Translations under genes and position numbers: made by a program | DNA from: Phialocephala subalpina | Lineage: Eukaryota > Ascomycota > Leotiomycetes > Helotiales > Mollisiaceae | Assembly (NCBI GenBank): GCA_900073065.1 | Contig: FJOG01000015.1 | Coordinates: 1,063,791 to 1,127,790 of the forward strand | Length of the DNA stretch: 64,000 nucleotides | Reading direction: 5' to 3' | Shown: positions 35,206 to 45,436 of the stretch, one piece after another | How positions within the stretch are numbered: the stretch's first letter is position 1 | How the letters are laid out: every line of letters starts with the position of its first letter | The notes under the pieces: model-generated | The model's database searches: none | What the model saw: the letters and a program-made list of their open reading frames with translations, nothing else | Told to the model about the DNA's origin: nothing

Positions 35206-36273
35206 CTATGTCGCATCGTCCTCAGAGCCAGTTGATTGTTTGTGAGCTTTTGGGACATTCGGGGAGACTATCCCCGAAACATCAGGGATAAAGAACTTAA
35301 AGAAACGCATTGGCACCGACTCTCGATTCTTCGTAATGATGATCGCATCCAGCTCAGCATTCGCACTCCTTCTCACTGCTTCAATTTCCTGCTCTCTCTG
35401 CTGTTGCATCGACTCCTTCTCCTCTTCGTGTTTTTCACGTAATGTCTCGAGCTGCTCTTCATGTTGTCCCTTAGTTCTCTCGAGAGCCACCTCTCGTTCC
35501 CTTATAAAGCTCTTCAGATTCCTCTCTACGTCCTTACCCTCAGCCGCTCGCTGGTTGACAATTTCGAAGCGTTGGTACGCCACCTCCAGGTCACCCTGGA
35601 TTTTCGTAATGTCTGCTTTCAGACTCGCGATCTTTCGATTCTTATCTCGTATTTCATCCCTTAGTGTTCCGACTTGAGGCCGAAGATCGTTGGCGTCCCT
35701 CTCGTAAGGCATGAGTCTGGCAACCTCGTTCTCCGCATCTGTTCGCTGACGTCGCTCACTCGCAATAGTGGTGTCGCGAGACTGGATTGTCCCATCTCTT
35801 GATCGAACGTCCGCCTCAAGAGAGGATAGCATTCTATCCCTGACAGCGATTCTGTTTTTCAGGTCATCTATTTCGTTGACCATATCCTCAAGTTTTGCTG
35901 TTCGATTTCCTCTCAGGTTGTCCAAGCCTTTCATGATAACTGAGAGGACGAAGTAGCCGATCAAGATTCCGACGCTCATCCATAGCATATCGTGTCGGGG
36001 ATCCGGAGGAGGAGCCTCAGACACAACATGCCCAACTGTGTTGCCCACGACCGGCATGACGGCGATAACGTTCCCAAAAAGATATGCTTCCTCGGCCAGC
36101 TGGAGGAAGAAGAATGACGAGGAGAGAGAAATGAATCTACCAGTCCATCGTGAACCGCGCGCCCCGCTCGCGATCCAGGACTCTGCCTCGGAGACTGCAG
36201 CGCATCGAAAAGATCTATGAGCTTTCAATCTTTCTGCAGCCACAATCACACCGTCGGTGGATGTTTGGGGCAT
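35206..36273 (-). CDS. Single-pass membrane protein with long coiled coil, unknown function
   Basis: A single exon of 355 aa. After a ~95-residue N-terminal part comes a strong membrane helix, WMSVGILIGYFVLSVIM (about 98-114). Then comes a continuous charged heptad region from about residue 125 to 310 (NEIDDLKNRIAVRDRMLSSL ... EEQLETLREKHEEEKES). A short tail ends GSEDDAT. A second weakly hydrophobic stretch lies at about 50-75 (FFFLQLAEEAYLFGNVIAVM). This architecture fits tethers or structural proteins, but no family is recognised. Coiled-coil similarity to myosin or SMC proteins would be compositional only. Its start faces the start of the multi-pass gene at 36679, about 0.4 kb away. Confidence 0.72.
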   Translation of the reverse strand: MPQTSTDGVIVAAERLKAHRSFRCAAVSEAESWIASGARGSRWTGRFISLSSSFFFLQLAEEAYLFGNVIAVMPVVGNTVGHVVSEAPPPDPRHDMLWMSVGILIGYFVLSVIMKGLDNLRGNRTAKLEDMVNEIDDLKNRIAVRDRMLSSLEADVRSRDGTIQSRDTTIASERRQRTDAENEVARLMPYERDANDLRPQVGTLRDEIRDKNRKIASLKADITKIQGDLEVAYQRFEIVNQRAAEGKDVERNLKSFIREREVALERTKGQHEEQLETLREKHEEEKESMQQQREQEIEAVRRSANAELDAIIITKNRESVPMRFFKFFIPDVSGIVSPNVPKAHKQSTGSEDDAT

Positions 36274-36678
36274 GGGACCTTTTCTGCCGCAGTCTCATGT
36301 ACTGACACAAATGCAGAGCTCGGCAGACGCCACACAGCGAGTTGGTATGAGGCTGCGTAAAGTAGTGACATTTATTGGACGCCACTAAGTACACTCTACT
36401 TTGCCTCCCTGTCTGCCGTCATTTATCCTGCGGTGAGGAAAAGAATAAAGCACGAGGAACGACTAGGCTCAAGTGAACCTGATGAACTCAGACAGTTAAC
36501 CCACCCCCACTTGGCAAGGCAGACCGCAGCCTTCCTTCACCTTGCCCCTGTATTGCGAACACCTGGAGAAGCGTATGGCTGCTGGAAATCTTCTTCTCAT
36601 CGAAGTCTATTTCTTAATGTCATTCTCATCAATTTGAATCGTGGGGTTGTACTTGGTTTTGTCTTTCAATCACGAAAG

Positions 36679-37572
36679 ATGTCAACCTCTCCTCAAAGTG
36701 CCATCACGATCTTCTTCAACGTCGTCCCCGACAATGGGCAATGCCCTGCCCCCGCGGAAGTGTTCCTATGGTTTATATCCATGATTGTTATCAGCTGTAC
36801 CTGGTCCCTTTTATTCGGGTCGCTTGATTTCCGAAAAATATTACGGCAACTCAAGATACCCCTTTTCGCAGACAAATCGATAAACTTCTTCATCAGCTTG
36901 ACCGGAAGTCTTATCTGGAATATCAGTATGAGCGTTCTCACGGCGTATATCTTGACCGCCGAGGGTCTCGAGTCGTCTGCTCCTTTACGATATCTGCTCA
37001 TGGCATGGTTCGCAAGACCTTTACCTGGAGCATCCACGCTACTTGCCAGTTTATTCGACTACAACGCCTTTCGAGCCAACTTCCAGGAAATCATCTTCGT
37101 TGAGTCCATCTACGCACTTCCTCCCATCTACCTTTTCGGTACAATTGCGAGCCAGTCAATAAAATTTAGCTCTCGAGCGCAGTACTATCTTGCCCAAGAC
37201 AAACACTATCACTTTGGCTTTACTCTGCTTCGCGGGGGTGCTGCGGTTGATCTCCTGGTTTGGATAATTCTCGCATACGCACTGATAACGTTCGCCATCG
37301 TATCGATGGTAGAGGGAATATCAAAATTATGGGTGAGGAAAGACGACGGGATCACATTGATTCTCCTGGCACTTTGCGTGCTGAGATGTTTGGGTGGTGG
37401 TTTATTATGGGTGGGCAGTGTGCAGCTATCTCCTGCCAATTTTTGCCCAACAAAGTTGATGATTACGAAGATCACCCTTCTTTGGACTTTTGTGCCGTTG
37501 GTGGACGTTTTGTGGAGGGGAGTTTGGGGAGTTGATCATCGGAAAGATGACAGAGAAGAGAGAGACGATTAG
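36679..37572 (+). CDS. Multi-pass membrane protein, unknown family
   Basis: I start at the ATG at 36679 (MSTSPQSAITIFFNVVPDNG), giving 297 aa; the frame is open further upstream but that part looks non-coding. The visible hydrophobic helices include EVFLWFISMIVISCTWSLLF, INFFISLTGSLIWNISMSVL, VDLLVWIILAYALITFAIV and ITLILLALCVLRCLGGGLLW, with a short one after them, so roughly six segments. The N-terminal phrase ending NGQCPAPAEV resembles the lumenal start of fungal-specific integral membrane proteins. The C-terminus is short and highly charged (DHRKDDREERDD). No transporter signature is visible and no function is assigned. Divergent from the coiled-coil membrane protein. Confidence 0.68.
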   Translation: MSTSPQSAITIFFNVVPDNGQCPAPAEVFLWFISMIVISCTWSLLFGSLDFRKILRQLKIPLFADKSINFFISLTGSLIWNISMSVLTAYILTAEGLESSAPLRYLLMAWFARPLPGASTLLASLFDYNAFRANFQEIIFVESIYALPPIYLFGTIASQSIKFSSRAQYYLAQDKHYHFGFTLLRGGAAVDLLVWIILAYALITFAIVSMVEGISKLWVRKDDGITLILLALCVLRCLGGGLLWVGSVQLSPANFCPTKLMITKITLLWTFVPLVDVLWRGVWGVDHRKDDREERDD

Positions 37573-37683
37573 TTATCCTGTATTCTCATTTTAGTGATAA
37601 GGTTATTTCAGAGATAATAGAACATATGACTGTAATTATCGGTTCTTGAGTATGACGGAACAAATTGAAATCAGTACGAAGGG

Positions 37684-38389
37684 CTACAGGACTCCTCCAA
37701 GAACGCGAATAACGCAATGAACGGTAGCCTCATCCTGCAAACCATAATCCATCAAACTGTTCCCTTCCTTGAGTTGCTTCCCCTTGTAGATGATTCTCAA
37801 ATGCTCAGGATCGATTCCCTGTTTCGAAGCAACCTTCTCAATGAAAGCCTTCACGGGCATTCCCAGCTTGACAGGGCCCACGTTCATCGACCGACTCTGA
37901 TCCACATCTAGAGCGAAAACCGCTCTCAGTTCTTTGCCTGAGAACCCCGCCTCATCGCAAGAGGGGAGGGCGGTTGAGGCTTCCGCTACGGGCGTGCGGG
38001 AAGGTAGAGGTGCTCGTTCAGGTGCAGATTCAGTGAAGACGTAGCGGATGATTGCTCTCTAGATACTCTCGTCAGAACTGTTCAAATCCCGAAAAATGAA
38101 AGTAGCGCACATCTTGAATGCCGCAGACTTCGAGCGTCTGGTCTGTTTTAACTCATCAGCAAAATACTTTGAGGTATGGAACTCAGAACTGAGACTCACC
38201 ATTAACCATCTCATTTCCTAAATGATATAACTGCAAACTCTCCCAACTGCTTGCTGGCTTTCGATTCAACATAGTGATGATCCTCTTCAGCCGATCTATG
38301 GTCATCTCCTTGTACATTCCATTTAGAACCTGCTCACCGGTCCCGTCGACCCCCAAAACGTGAATATCACTAATGGTTGCGCTCTCCAT
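37684..38389 (-). CDS. Protein with two ubiquitin-like domains and C-terminal GGVL
   Basis: Three exons: complement(join(37684..38058,38111..38142,38200..38389)), 198 aa, all phases consistent. The second domain is plainly ubiquitin-like: LRIIYKGKQLKEGNSLMDYG then LQDEATVHCVIRVLGG, lining up with ubiquitin's IFAGKQLEDGRTLSDY and STLHLVLRLRGG. The chain ends two residues later (VL), so a protease would have to trim it to expose the diglycine. The first ~85 residues show a second, divergent copy (LQLYHLGNEMVNDQTLEVCG, then IQDRAIIRYVF). A ~50-residue Pro/Ser-rich linker joins them. The layout recalls ISG15 and FAT10, but common origin is not claimed. The second intron uses a GTGCGC donor, the weakest splice call. 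Head-to-head with an RBR ligase gene. Confidence 0.82.
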
Positions 38390-38836
38390 CTTGCTCTCTT
38401 ATTTCTTCTCGGCCGAAAGTGTCAAGGGATGCAAGGGTCAGGCTGGATTTAGTACTGCGATTCTTTGGCAACTGAAACCAACCACGAGGCTCAGGACGCC
38501 TCTTCTCGTAAAAAGGCCGTGACTACCTAAAGCTCCCTCCCAGTTTCCCAAACTTAACTTAGCCTTGATAGGGTGACCAGAAGAGACCCAGAATTAAGGA
38601 TGCTTTGCTCGTCACATTTTGAAGCGGCTGCATAAAATCGTGGCTATATACCGTTGGTTGAAAGTGGTGGGGGTGCGCGAGGCTGGACGTGGTGGCGTCA
38701 AATGATCAGAATGCGGCTTAGAAGTCTGCCTTGCCTGCCTTTTGACCCGATCTTCCCCGCGGCTGCCTGGATCCTGGAATTCTCGAACGATGTGCTGTAC
38801 ATTGTGAACTCAACCTCATAGCCTTGATGCTTAAAC
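38390..38836. promoter_or_regulatory. Shared divergent promoter region of the ubiquitin-like and RBR ligase genes
   Basis: 447 bp between the two start codons, short enough that the genes probably share regulatory DNA. I recognise no specific binding-site pattern in it. Confidence 0.5.
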
Positions 38837-40250
38837 ATGGTGCTCGTCACCCACACCAAATCATCTTGCCTAGAGATGGACGACTGGACATTATGTTGGG
38901 AAGTCAATCTCCGTTTTCATGATCGAATCTGGTGGAGTTTAGATTGTTATTTGTGTGGGAAAACACAAGCTAGCAGTGCCTACCACTCCACTTTCTTGAG
39001 GGACGCAACAAGCTGTCGAAGGGGACATACTTGGAGCGACTGGGCCAAAAATCCGTCTTGTATTTGCAATATTTGCGACAAGGATAATGTGCTGGGGATT
39101 ACCAAGAGGGAAAAGAAATGTTTCGTTGAGGGCTGCGAGTCCTTGCTGAATGTTAAGATGAAAGTTGTGGAGGGCAGGATTGATGATGAGACCATTTTGG
39201 GAAGGTGAGTTCTTTGAAAGCGTGATGAACTAGTTTTGAGGCTGATGTTGGATGTCCAAACTTTCAACGAATAGCCGGATATGCGCTCGAGGACTAAAAA
39301 TTTGCAGATATAAAGAGGTGTGGAAAGAACATCAATTTTTCACGTGTTTGATCTGCCGATGCGAGGAGCCACTCGAAGATGCACCTTCTTGGCCCCCTAC
39401 CTTCAAATGCAAGCATGATCCAAGCGTCTGCTCGGATTGTATGACAGGATTTATTTCGAATGCGATTGATAAAGGAGGGTGGCAAGAGATCCGATGCCCA
39501 GATTCCGGATGTGATCAAGTTTTGACCGGAGGAGATGTTCAAGCTTTTGCTTCTCGAGAAGTGTTTTTAAAGTAAGGATCATTCTTCGAACCCTCAAAAC
39601 AAACTAACTGGAAAAGATATGAAGAGCTGGTCACTATGAAAAACCTCTCCAAGCTACTAAACTTCCGGTGGTGTGCTGGTGATGACTGTGAATCTGGTCA
39701 GATCCCGTCTGGAAGTAAGTCAACGCTCGTTGCTATACCCCTCCCTAAGTTATTGACATTGTGAAGGCAAGAACCCAAAATGGAAGTGCCGTAAATGTTC
39801 AGTATACAACTGCTTCAATTGCAAAACGATCTACCACGAGAAGAAAACATGTATACAATATCAACGCTATAAGAAAGTTGACAGCGAAAGTCTAGAAACT
39901 ATCTTGAGAACCACGAAAGCTTGTCCCAAGCGCGGGTGTTTGAAGAGAGTGGAGAAGCACAGGAAGTGTAAGGACACTTTTTGCGAAAGAAAAGGAGGTA
40001 AGTCCATAAACGCTTAGCTTTATGACTCGAGAGAGCTGATGGTGGATCTTTAGGTGGATGCGGAACAGAATTTTGCTGGAGTTGTAAAGTCATTTATTCC
40101 ACGGACAACAGACTCCACCTTGCGGGCTGCCGGTGGGCGAGCGCGAATACAAGGCCAAAACCATCTGCTAGAGATCCGTTGTATGCGGATGGCTGGGACA
40201 AGGATCCTGAGTATGAGGCTCCGGATGATTTGTATTCGTGGCGGGACTGA
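38837..40250 (+). CDS. RBR-type (RING1-IBR-RING2) E3 ubiquitin ligase
   Basis: Five exons: join(38837..39204,39308..39571,39617..39714,39767..39997,40054..40250), 385 aa, every junction in phase. RING1 starts near residue 134 (FTCLICRCEEPLEDAPSW) and runs through FKCKHDPSVCSDCMTGFI to PDSGCDQVL. The IBR is WCAGDDCESG ... WKCRKCSVYNCFNCKTIYH. RING2 is ACPKRGCLKRVEKHRKCKDT ... CGTEFCWSCKVIY, and the Cys of HRKC sits where the catalytic, ubiquitin-accepting cysteine lies in RBR enzymes. The N-terminal ~120 residues carry extra Cys/His pairs (CYLCGK, SCRRGHTW, CICNICDK) and may be another zinc module. RBR ligases receive the modifier as a thioester on RING2 before passing it on. Partner or substrate unknown. 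The opposed neighbour encodes a ubiquitin-like protein. Confidence 0.9.
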
Positions 40251-40468
40251 AATGTTGTCCTGAAGAGCGTTTGTTTTAGATATCCATACCTGCCAACATG
40301 TCGTCAGTCCGAACATTAGAAAATGTAATAAAGCTCACACGCTGAAGCAATGACAGGGGACAACGCAGCCACCGATGCCATTCGAGGTTGCGTTGAACTC
40401 TCAAGAACATCCAAATTGACATCGTGTTCGATCTATAAATCTGAGAGAACTTCATCAACAATCATCAA

Positions 40469-42108
40469 TCAAGCTATCGGATTCATCGACACCCCCTCAA
40501 GCAATTCGCATAGCTCCATCATATCCCCGCACCCATCCAGTCCTAAAACACATCTCTCAATCTCATCCCTCCTCTTATCATCAATGACTCCCTTCATCAA
40601 TCCCCTAAACTTCTCCACAATCTCGTCATTACTCAACTCCGGATCGTTACCCCTCGCATTCTCAACATGGCCTTTGATCGTTTTCCCATCCTTGAACTTG
40701 ACTTCTGCACTCTGCTTAAAGCTCTTCCATTCTGTATTCGGCTTGCACTTCATCTTGGATACCAAGTCCCAGACCAAGTCACGATTGAGCATATCATGTC
40801 GGAATTGTTGAGGCATGACTTGGTTATCGACCATTTGAGTGGCAGTGACGTACATGCAGCTCATCTGCGCGCCGGTGGTCGTGAGTGGGCGTTGGACCTC
40901 AAATCCGCCGTGAGAGTAAGCTGCGTCAGCCATTTCGAATGTGATGCTTTCTATGTTGTCGAAATCTTTCATTTTCTCTCCGTCTTGCTCTTGAAGTTTC
41001 CTGATACAGTCGACAGTCGGGTGCGTAGCAGCCATCGCCGCATACGGCTTCAGTTTGACGTTCTCCGCCTTCCAAACACTCCCAAGCCCCTCAGTGAGAT
41101 TCTCAATCTGAAACTGAGGATCTTTCCCATTCCCCTTCGAAAACATATCCAGAAATCCTCCGAACTCACGTTCGTAGACTTTTTTGATGCCGACATACCC
41201 GCCTCTCGCAAGAAGCGCGGCCATGAGTCCGTTTCGAGCAGGAAACCCATGCTGCATCCTTTTAACCTCGCTCTCAAACTGCGCTGACATCAATCCACAA
41301 GCTTGCGTACACGCAATCCCCAACGCATCCTCCACCTGTGCTGCGTCGAGTTCGAATAGTTTGCTGACAGCAGCAGCGGAAGCCGACGGGCCGAATACGG
41401 CGCCGGAATGCCAGCCTTGGGTGAGGATGTAGGTTCCATACAGAGCATTACCGACGCGAGGTCCGGTCTCGAGACCAACGAGGTAGGACAGTAAGAATTG
41501 AGGACCTGAGATAGGAGCGTTGAGGAGTGGGAGAGAGGCGAATAGGGAAGGTAGGAGAATCGAATTGCTGTGTAGTGGGCCCTCGGAGTGCCAGTCGTCG
41601 ACTGCGGGAAATCTCGGAGTTAGTATTACTTCTTTCAGACAAGTTTCATGAGGAATAGGGCTGCATGAAGAGGAGGAAGTATGTTTCGGGAGATGAACTA
41701 TGTCTCACGCATCTTGAAACAATCCAAATAGAGAAGAATTAACTCGGAGAATACCCACGCTCGAAGCCTTGGATGAAGGTACTGTTGAGAAGGGCGGCGG
41801 TGAGAGGACTGAGTTTCTGCAATTTGTCAGAGTCTGGAGCTTTGGGAGGGGAGGAAACTGACCTTGTCCCAGCCGAACAGGGCACATTTACCAGGAGGGT
41901 CGATATCGAGAAATACATTGACGGCTTTCTCGGACCATGGAAGGTGAGCACCGACAAGTGCGCAGCCTATACCGTCGAGTATAAGGTATTTAGCGCGTGT
42001 CCTGACAGACTCTGGGATATCTGACAGCTTGACTGCATCAATCCAAGTGCAAAGCTTTCCCGTGGGACCTGCAGGATCCATGGGATGGTTCGAAGCTTGT
42101 TGCGCCAT
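40469..42108 (-). CDS. MmgE/PrpD-family protein (cis-aconitate decarboxylase / 2-methylcitrate dehydratase-like)
   Basis: complement(join(40469..41601,41759..41816,41863..42108)), 478 aa, phases consistent. Family hallmarks: LILDGIGCALVGAHLPWSEK near the N-terminus, NSTFIQGFELDDWHSEGPLH made by joining exons 2 and 3, GWHSGAVFGPSASAAAVSKL, and AAMAATHPTVDCI. The second intron has a textbook ACTAAC branch and CGCAG acceptor. Members dehydrate 2-methylcitrate in the mitochondrial methylcitrate cycle or decarboxylate cis-aconitate to itaconate. The FELDDWHSEGPLHSNS block resembles the fungal decarboxylase-like group. I see no mitochondrial targeting peptide and no itaconate-cluster partners such as an MFS or tricarboxylate carrier nearby. 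So the exact reaction is open. Confidence 0.87.
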
Positions 42109-43004
42109 TGGAAAAAAGTTGAATATCTTTAGCCGATTTCAATGTATCAAAATCAGAGCGAGTACGGATGTTCTTTTGGGTTGAACGTTCGCCGTTTCCC
42201 CCACTTGCAAAGGTTGGAGTGAGGAATGTTTCCAATAACTTGAGAGTATGTCGCTTGCTGACTTGACGTTAGCTCAAGATGCCACGAATCTTTATATAAT
42301 ACTTGCTGGAGGTGTTTAGACACTGAAGCTCGGCTTGAGCGGCGCTCGTCGCAAGGCATACCGAATACGGACCGAAAGATTGACTAAGTCACATGATCGA
42401 GAGAGCAACTGCACTGGCTGCAGCTCGGAAGCATCCATGAGGCGGACAGACTCATATGTTCCTTAAGTCTATTATTGACAGGTACGCGGCTTTGCTCTTT
42501 CAAATTGCCATGTTCTGGCTTTGGACTCAGTCCAAGGAGCCAGGGCTGTTCGTTGGTACTGTATCGTCCATCGGCAAGCACCAACTTGAGAGCGCCGAAG
42601 CGGCTGATTGCTACTTGAACCCGATTGAACTAAAATGATAGAGCGAGAGAGGACCGTATCGTTGATAGATTCAAAGCTCGCAACAGTGAAGCAGAACACA
42701 CTGACGGAGATAAGGCCGAAAGCGGCCCGACAGTCAACAGCTAAATCATGTAAGCTTGTATGAGCACATAATGATATCATGGAGAACATAGGCCAAAGTA
42801 AAGCGAGAAGTATTGAAAACTCAAAGTTCATAACATGCCACTAGGCAAGAAGGACAAATCGAAAGAGGAAGAGAAGGGTCGACAAGGAGATGAGATGAGT
42901 TGTGGCTTCACCGCCTTCACCGTCCAATGATTCTGCCACACCCGAAACCACGAACTTCTCCAACATCATGTCCCAACCGTCAGGTCTTCGCGAAACACGG
43001 TTCA
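42109..43004. promoter_or_regulatory. Divergent intergenic region
   Basis: About 0.9 kb between the MmgE/PrpD gene and the CYC2-like gene. Short open frames inside have no domain signal. Presumed promoters of both genes. Confidence 0.4.
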
Positions 43005-44189
43005 ATGAGACCTTCAACACGGGCATTACGCTTTGCACCAAGGCAATGCCTCTTCGCCATCCCAACTAGGTCAATTCGAACACCATGGCGCCTTCCAACA
43101 ACCCCACGCAAGCTTGCCGCGCTCAATTTCCGACCTTTCTCATCGACCGCCCTTAGCGCATCTTTCCAGAATCGACGCGCTGAAGAAATCGAAAGGCTTG
43201 CAAATGAGACAGAAGAGGAGATCTTACGAAAAAGGGCCAGAAGGAGCAAACGGTTATATTACGGGTGGCTGGCAGTATTCTTCCCGGCTACCATCTGGTG
43301 TTTCTGGTACAACACAAAAGAAGATGAGAGCATGTGGAGAGAGAAGGTCTACACACCATTTACGATCATGAAGCGTGAAAATGTATCATCAACGGCATTT
43401 ATATTGACTATCCGTCCGCGGCTAGGCCAGCACCAACTGGGAGTCAACACGGACCCATATGCCGAGTATTGGGATCAAGGCACCTGGGCTGTTAAGATTG
43501 CACAACCGGAATTGCAGATTGCAAGATACTATACCCCTCTTCCGCCTCTCGATTCCGATAAACCCCACGAACTACGATTCTTGATACGGAAGATAGAAGA
43601 TGGAGAAGTCTCGGTGTACCTGGACCGTATACCAGTGGGAGGGACGGTGTTCCTAAATGGCCCACGCGGAATGATTGGGCTACAAGACGTGGAGGATGGA
43701 GATGATATCCTTTTCCTGGCTGGCGGAACCGGTATTGCACCTGCGATAGGGTTGGCATATAGCCTGCTTGAGAGGAGGAAATACGAAGCTGGAGGGCCAA
43801 AACTGCGGATCCTTTGGGCGAACAGAAGGAGAGAAGATTGTTTAGGTGGTGATAGCTCCAATATATTGGCCCCAATGGAAGCAACGCGAATGAATCGAAT
43901 TGTCAAGGAGTTGGAGGATCTGCAGCGAAAACATTCCGACCGATTCTTCGTGGACTATTTTGTTGACGAAGAGGGTACAGCGATTGATGAAGGCAAAGTC
44001 CTCCAGGTCACGAAGAGCATGTCTGGCCCCAGTGGCAAAATGTTAATGGTTTCTGGCCCAGAGGGCTTTGTAGACTACTTTGCTGGACCAAAGAAATGGG
44101 AAGATGGGCAAGAGAAACAAGGCACAGTAGGCGGACTACTGGGTCGATTACGACTAAACCTCGATGGTTGGGAAGTAGTGAAGCTCTGA
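43005..44189 (+). CDS. cyc2: Mitochondrial Cyc2-like FAD oxidoreductase (cytochrome c haem maturation)
   Basis: Single exon, 394 aa from MRPSTRALRFAPRQC. The Arg/Ser-rich N-terminus looks like a mitochondrial presequence. One membrane helix follows (YGWLAVFFPATIWCFWY, about 86-102). Next comes a ferredoxin-reductase-type FAD/NAD(P)H module: YTPFTIMKRENVSSTAFIL at the start, VFLNGPRGMIGL, the nucleotide-binding loop LFLAGGTGIAPAIGLAYSLL, and MLMVSGPEGFVDYF near the end. In yeast, Cyc2 is an inner-membrane flavoprotein that reduces haem for its attachment to apocytochrome c, and length and order match. The frame is open 35 codons upstream, but that part lacks targeting character. An NADH-cytochrome b5 reductase relative is the alternative. 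Confidence 0.85.
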   Translation: MRPSTRALRFAPRQCLFAIPTRSIRTPWRLPTTPRKLAALNFRPFSSTALSASFQNRRAEEIERLANETEEEILRKRARRSKRLYYGWLAVFFPATIWCFWYNTKEDESMWREKVYTPFTIMKRENVSSTAFILTIRPRLGQHQLGVNTDPYAEYWDQGTWAVKIAQPELQIARYYTPLPPLDSDKPHELRFLIRKIEDGEVSVYLDRIPVGGTVFLNGPRGMIGLQDVEDGDDILFLAGGTGIAPAIGLAYSLLERRKYEAGGPKLRILWANRRREDCLGGDSSNILAPMEATRMNRIVKELEDLQRKHSDRFFVDYFVDEEGTAIDEGKVLQVTKSMSGPSGKMLMVSGPEGFVDYFAGPKKWEDGQEKQGTVGGLLGRLRLNLDGWEVVKL

Positions 44190-44419
44190 GCATCATAGCC
44201 GACATCATACTCTCTAACTATTATCCGACAAAAATATGGTACTCAAAAGATCATACCGTCTGCGAACCGAGTTCTCTTTGAAGCGGCATACAATTGTAAT
44301 TATAGTCTGTTGGACAATATCATAAAGATCTTCCACATCCATTCCCTCCCAGCCTCCACCCATTGCGAGATTCAATCCTGGTCGTCTCTTCCCCTACCAC
44401 CAACTCCATCACAACGCCC

Positions 44420-45160
44420 CTACCACGGTAGAGGACCATGACGATTACTATACGTCCCCGTCTCCCCATCCTTCCCAGCAGTCGCCAACCTCACCACATT
44501 GATCGCCCCATTCTCAACCGGCTCCCCACGCTCCGTATACCCATTCAAATTCGTCTGCACCAACCCAGGACAACACAAATTAATCTTCCACCCCTTCTCC
44601 TTATACCTCGCAGCAAACACCCTCACTACCATATTCAACGCACTCTTCGTACTCCTATAAATCGGATACGCAGTATCGAAAATCATCGCTCCGAACGAAC
44701 CCAAGCTACTGCTAAGAAACACCACTCGAGGATGGCTGGATTTTTCGAGCAAGGGAACGAAGGTTTCGAATACTTGGGTTGTGCCGAAGACGTTTACGTC
44801 GTAGTTTTCTTTCATCACTTGGCTGATGGATGGGCCGGTTTTGGATGAGGGGTCGTATTTGTAATCGATAGCTATACCGGCATTGTTGATTAGGACATCG
44901 AGACGACCGAACTTCTTCTCGACGATGGCTGCTGCGGAGGCGATGGATTCGTCGGATGTGACGTCTATGGTGATGGCTTCGATGTTGGAGAATCCCTCTG
45001 CCTTGAGCTTTGCAACTGCTTCATCTCCATTCTTCGAGCTTCGAGATCCGAGAAGAACGTAGTATGAGGGCTGTTCTTTGGCCAGCTTCTTGACGGTTTG
45101 GAAGCCAATCCCTTGGTTCGCTCCAGTCACGAGGACGATGGTCTTGTCTGTGGCTGACAT
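44420..45160 (-). CDS. Short-chain dehydrogenase/reductase (SDR)
   Basis: Single exon, 246 aa. Classical SDR motifs are all present: TGANQGIG (Rossmann cofactor loop, residues ~13-20), a conserved Asp in ITIDVTSDES, NNAG near residue 92, the catalytic serine in VVFLSSSLGS, YRSTK (YxxxK) near 167, and CCPGLVQTNLNGY after it. The Arg in LLGSRSS after beta-strand 2 suggests NADPH preference. Proteins like this reduce carbonyl compounds, and the substrate is not predictable. Convergent with the CYC2-like gene, 230 bp apart. Confidence 0.92.
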   Translation of the reverse strand: MSATDKTIVLVTGANQGIGFQTVKKLAKEQPSYYVLLGSRSSKNGDEAVAKLKAEGFSNIEAITIDVTSDESIASAAAIVEKKFGRLDVLINNAGIAIDYKYDPSSKTGPSISQVMKENYDVNVFGTTQVFETFVPLLEKSSHPRVVFLSSSLGSFGAMIFDTAYPIYRSTKSALNMVVRVFAARYKEKGWKINLCCPGLVQTNLNGYTERGEPVENGAINVVRLATAGKDGETGTYSNRHGPLPW

Positions 45161-45436
45161 TTCGAGTTCAGTCGCTTAGAGTACAGATGTGTGGTGGGCG
45201 CGAGTTGAGTTGGAATGAATGTATTATTGGCCCTCATTGACGAGCTACCTTTCGTCTCTTCTTATGTCAATGCTTTCCAGCCTATATCGTTTTCTCCATG
45301 GTCTTTCTGTCATTATATCCAGACTTTTGCTAGGTTGTTCGGACTCCGGACCCGGCTCGGATATAAAGAACTCCAAACGCCGAACGCCGTAACTGCATGC
45401 GGTTTCACTCGATGGTGTCAAATCGCAAACATCAGA

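Noticed and set aside
35206..36273. Myosin- or SMC-like assignment for the coiled-coil protein
   Set aside because: Similarity would come only from heptad composition. There is no motor or ATPase head, and a membrane helix precedes the coil.
40469..42108. Itaconate-type biosynthetic cluster around the MmgE/PrpD gene
   Set aside because: No MFS exporter, tricarboxylate carrier or dedicated regulator lies nearby; the neighbours are an RBR ligase and a mitochondrial Cyc2-like gene.
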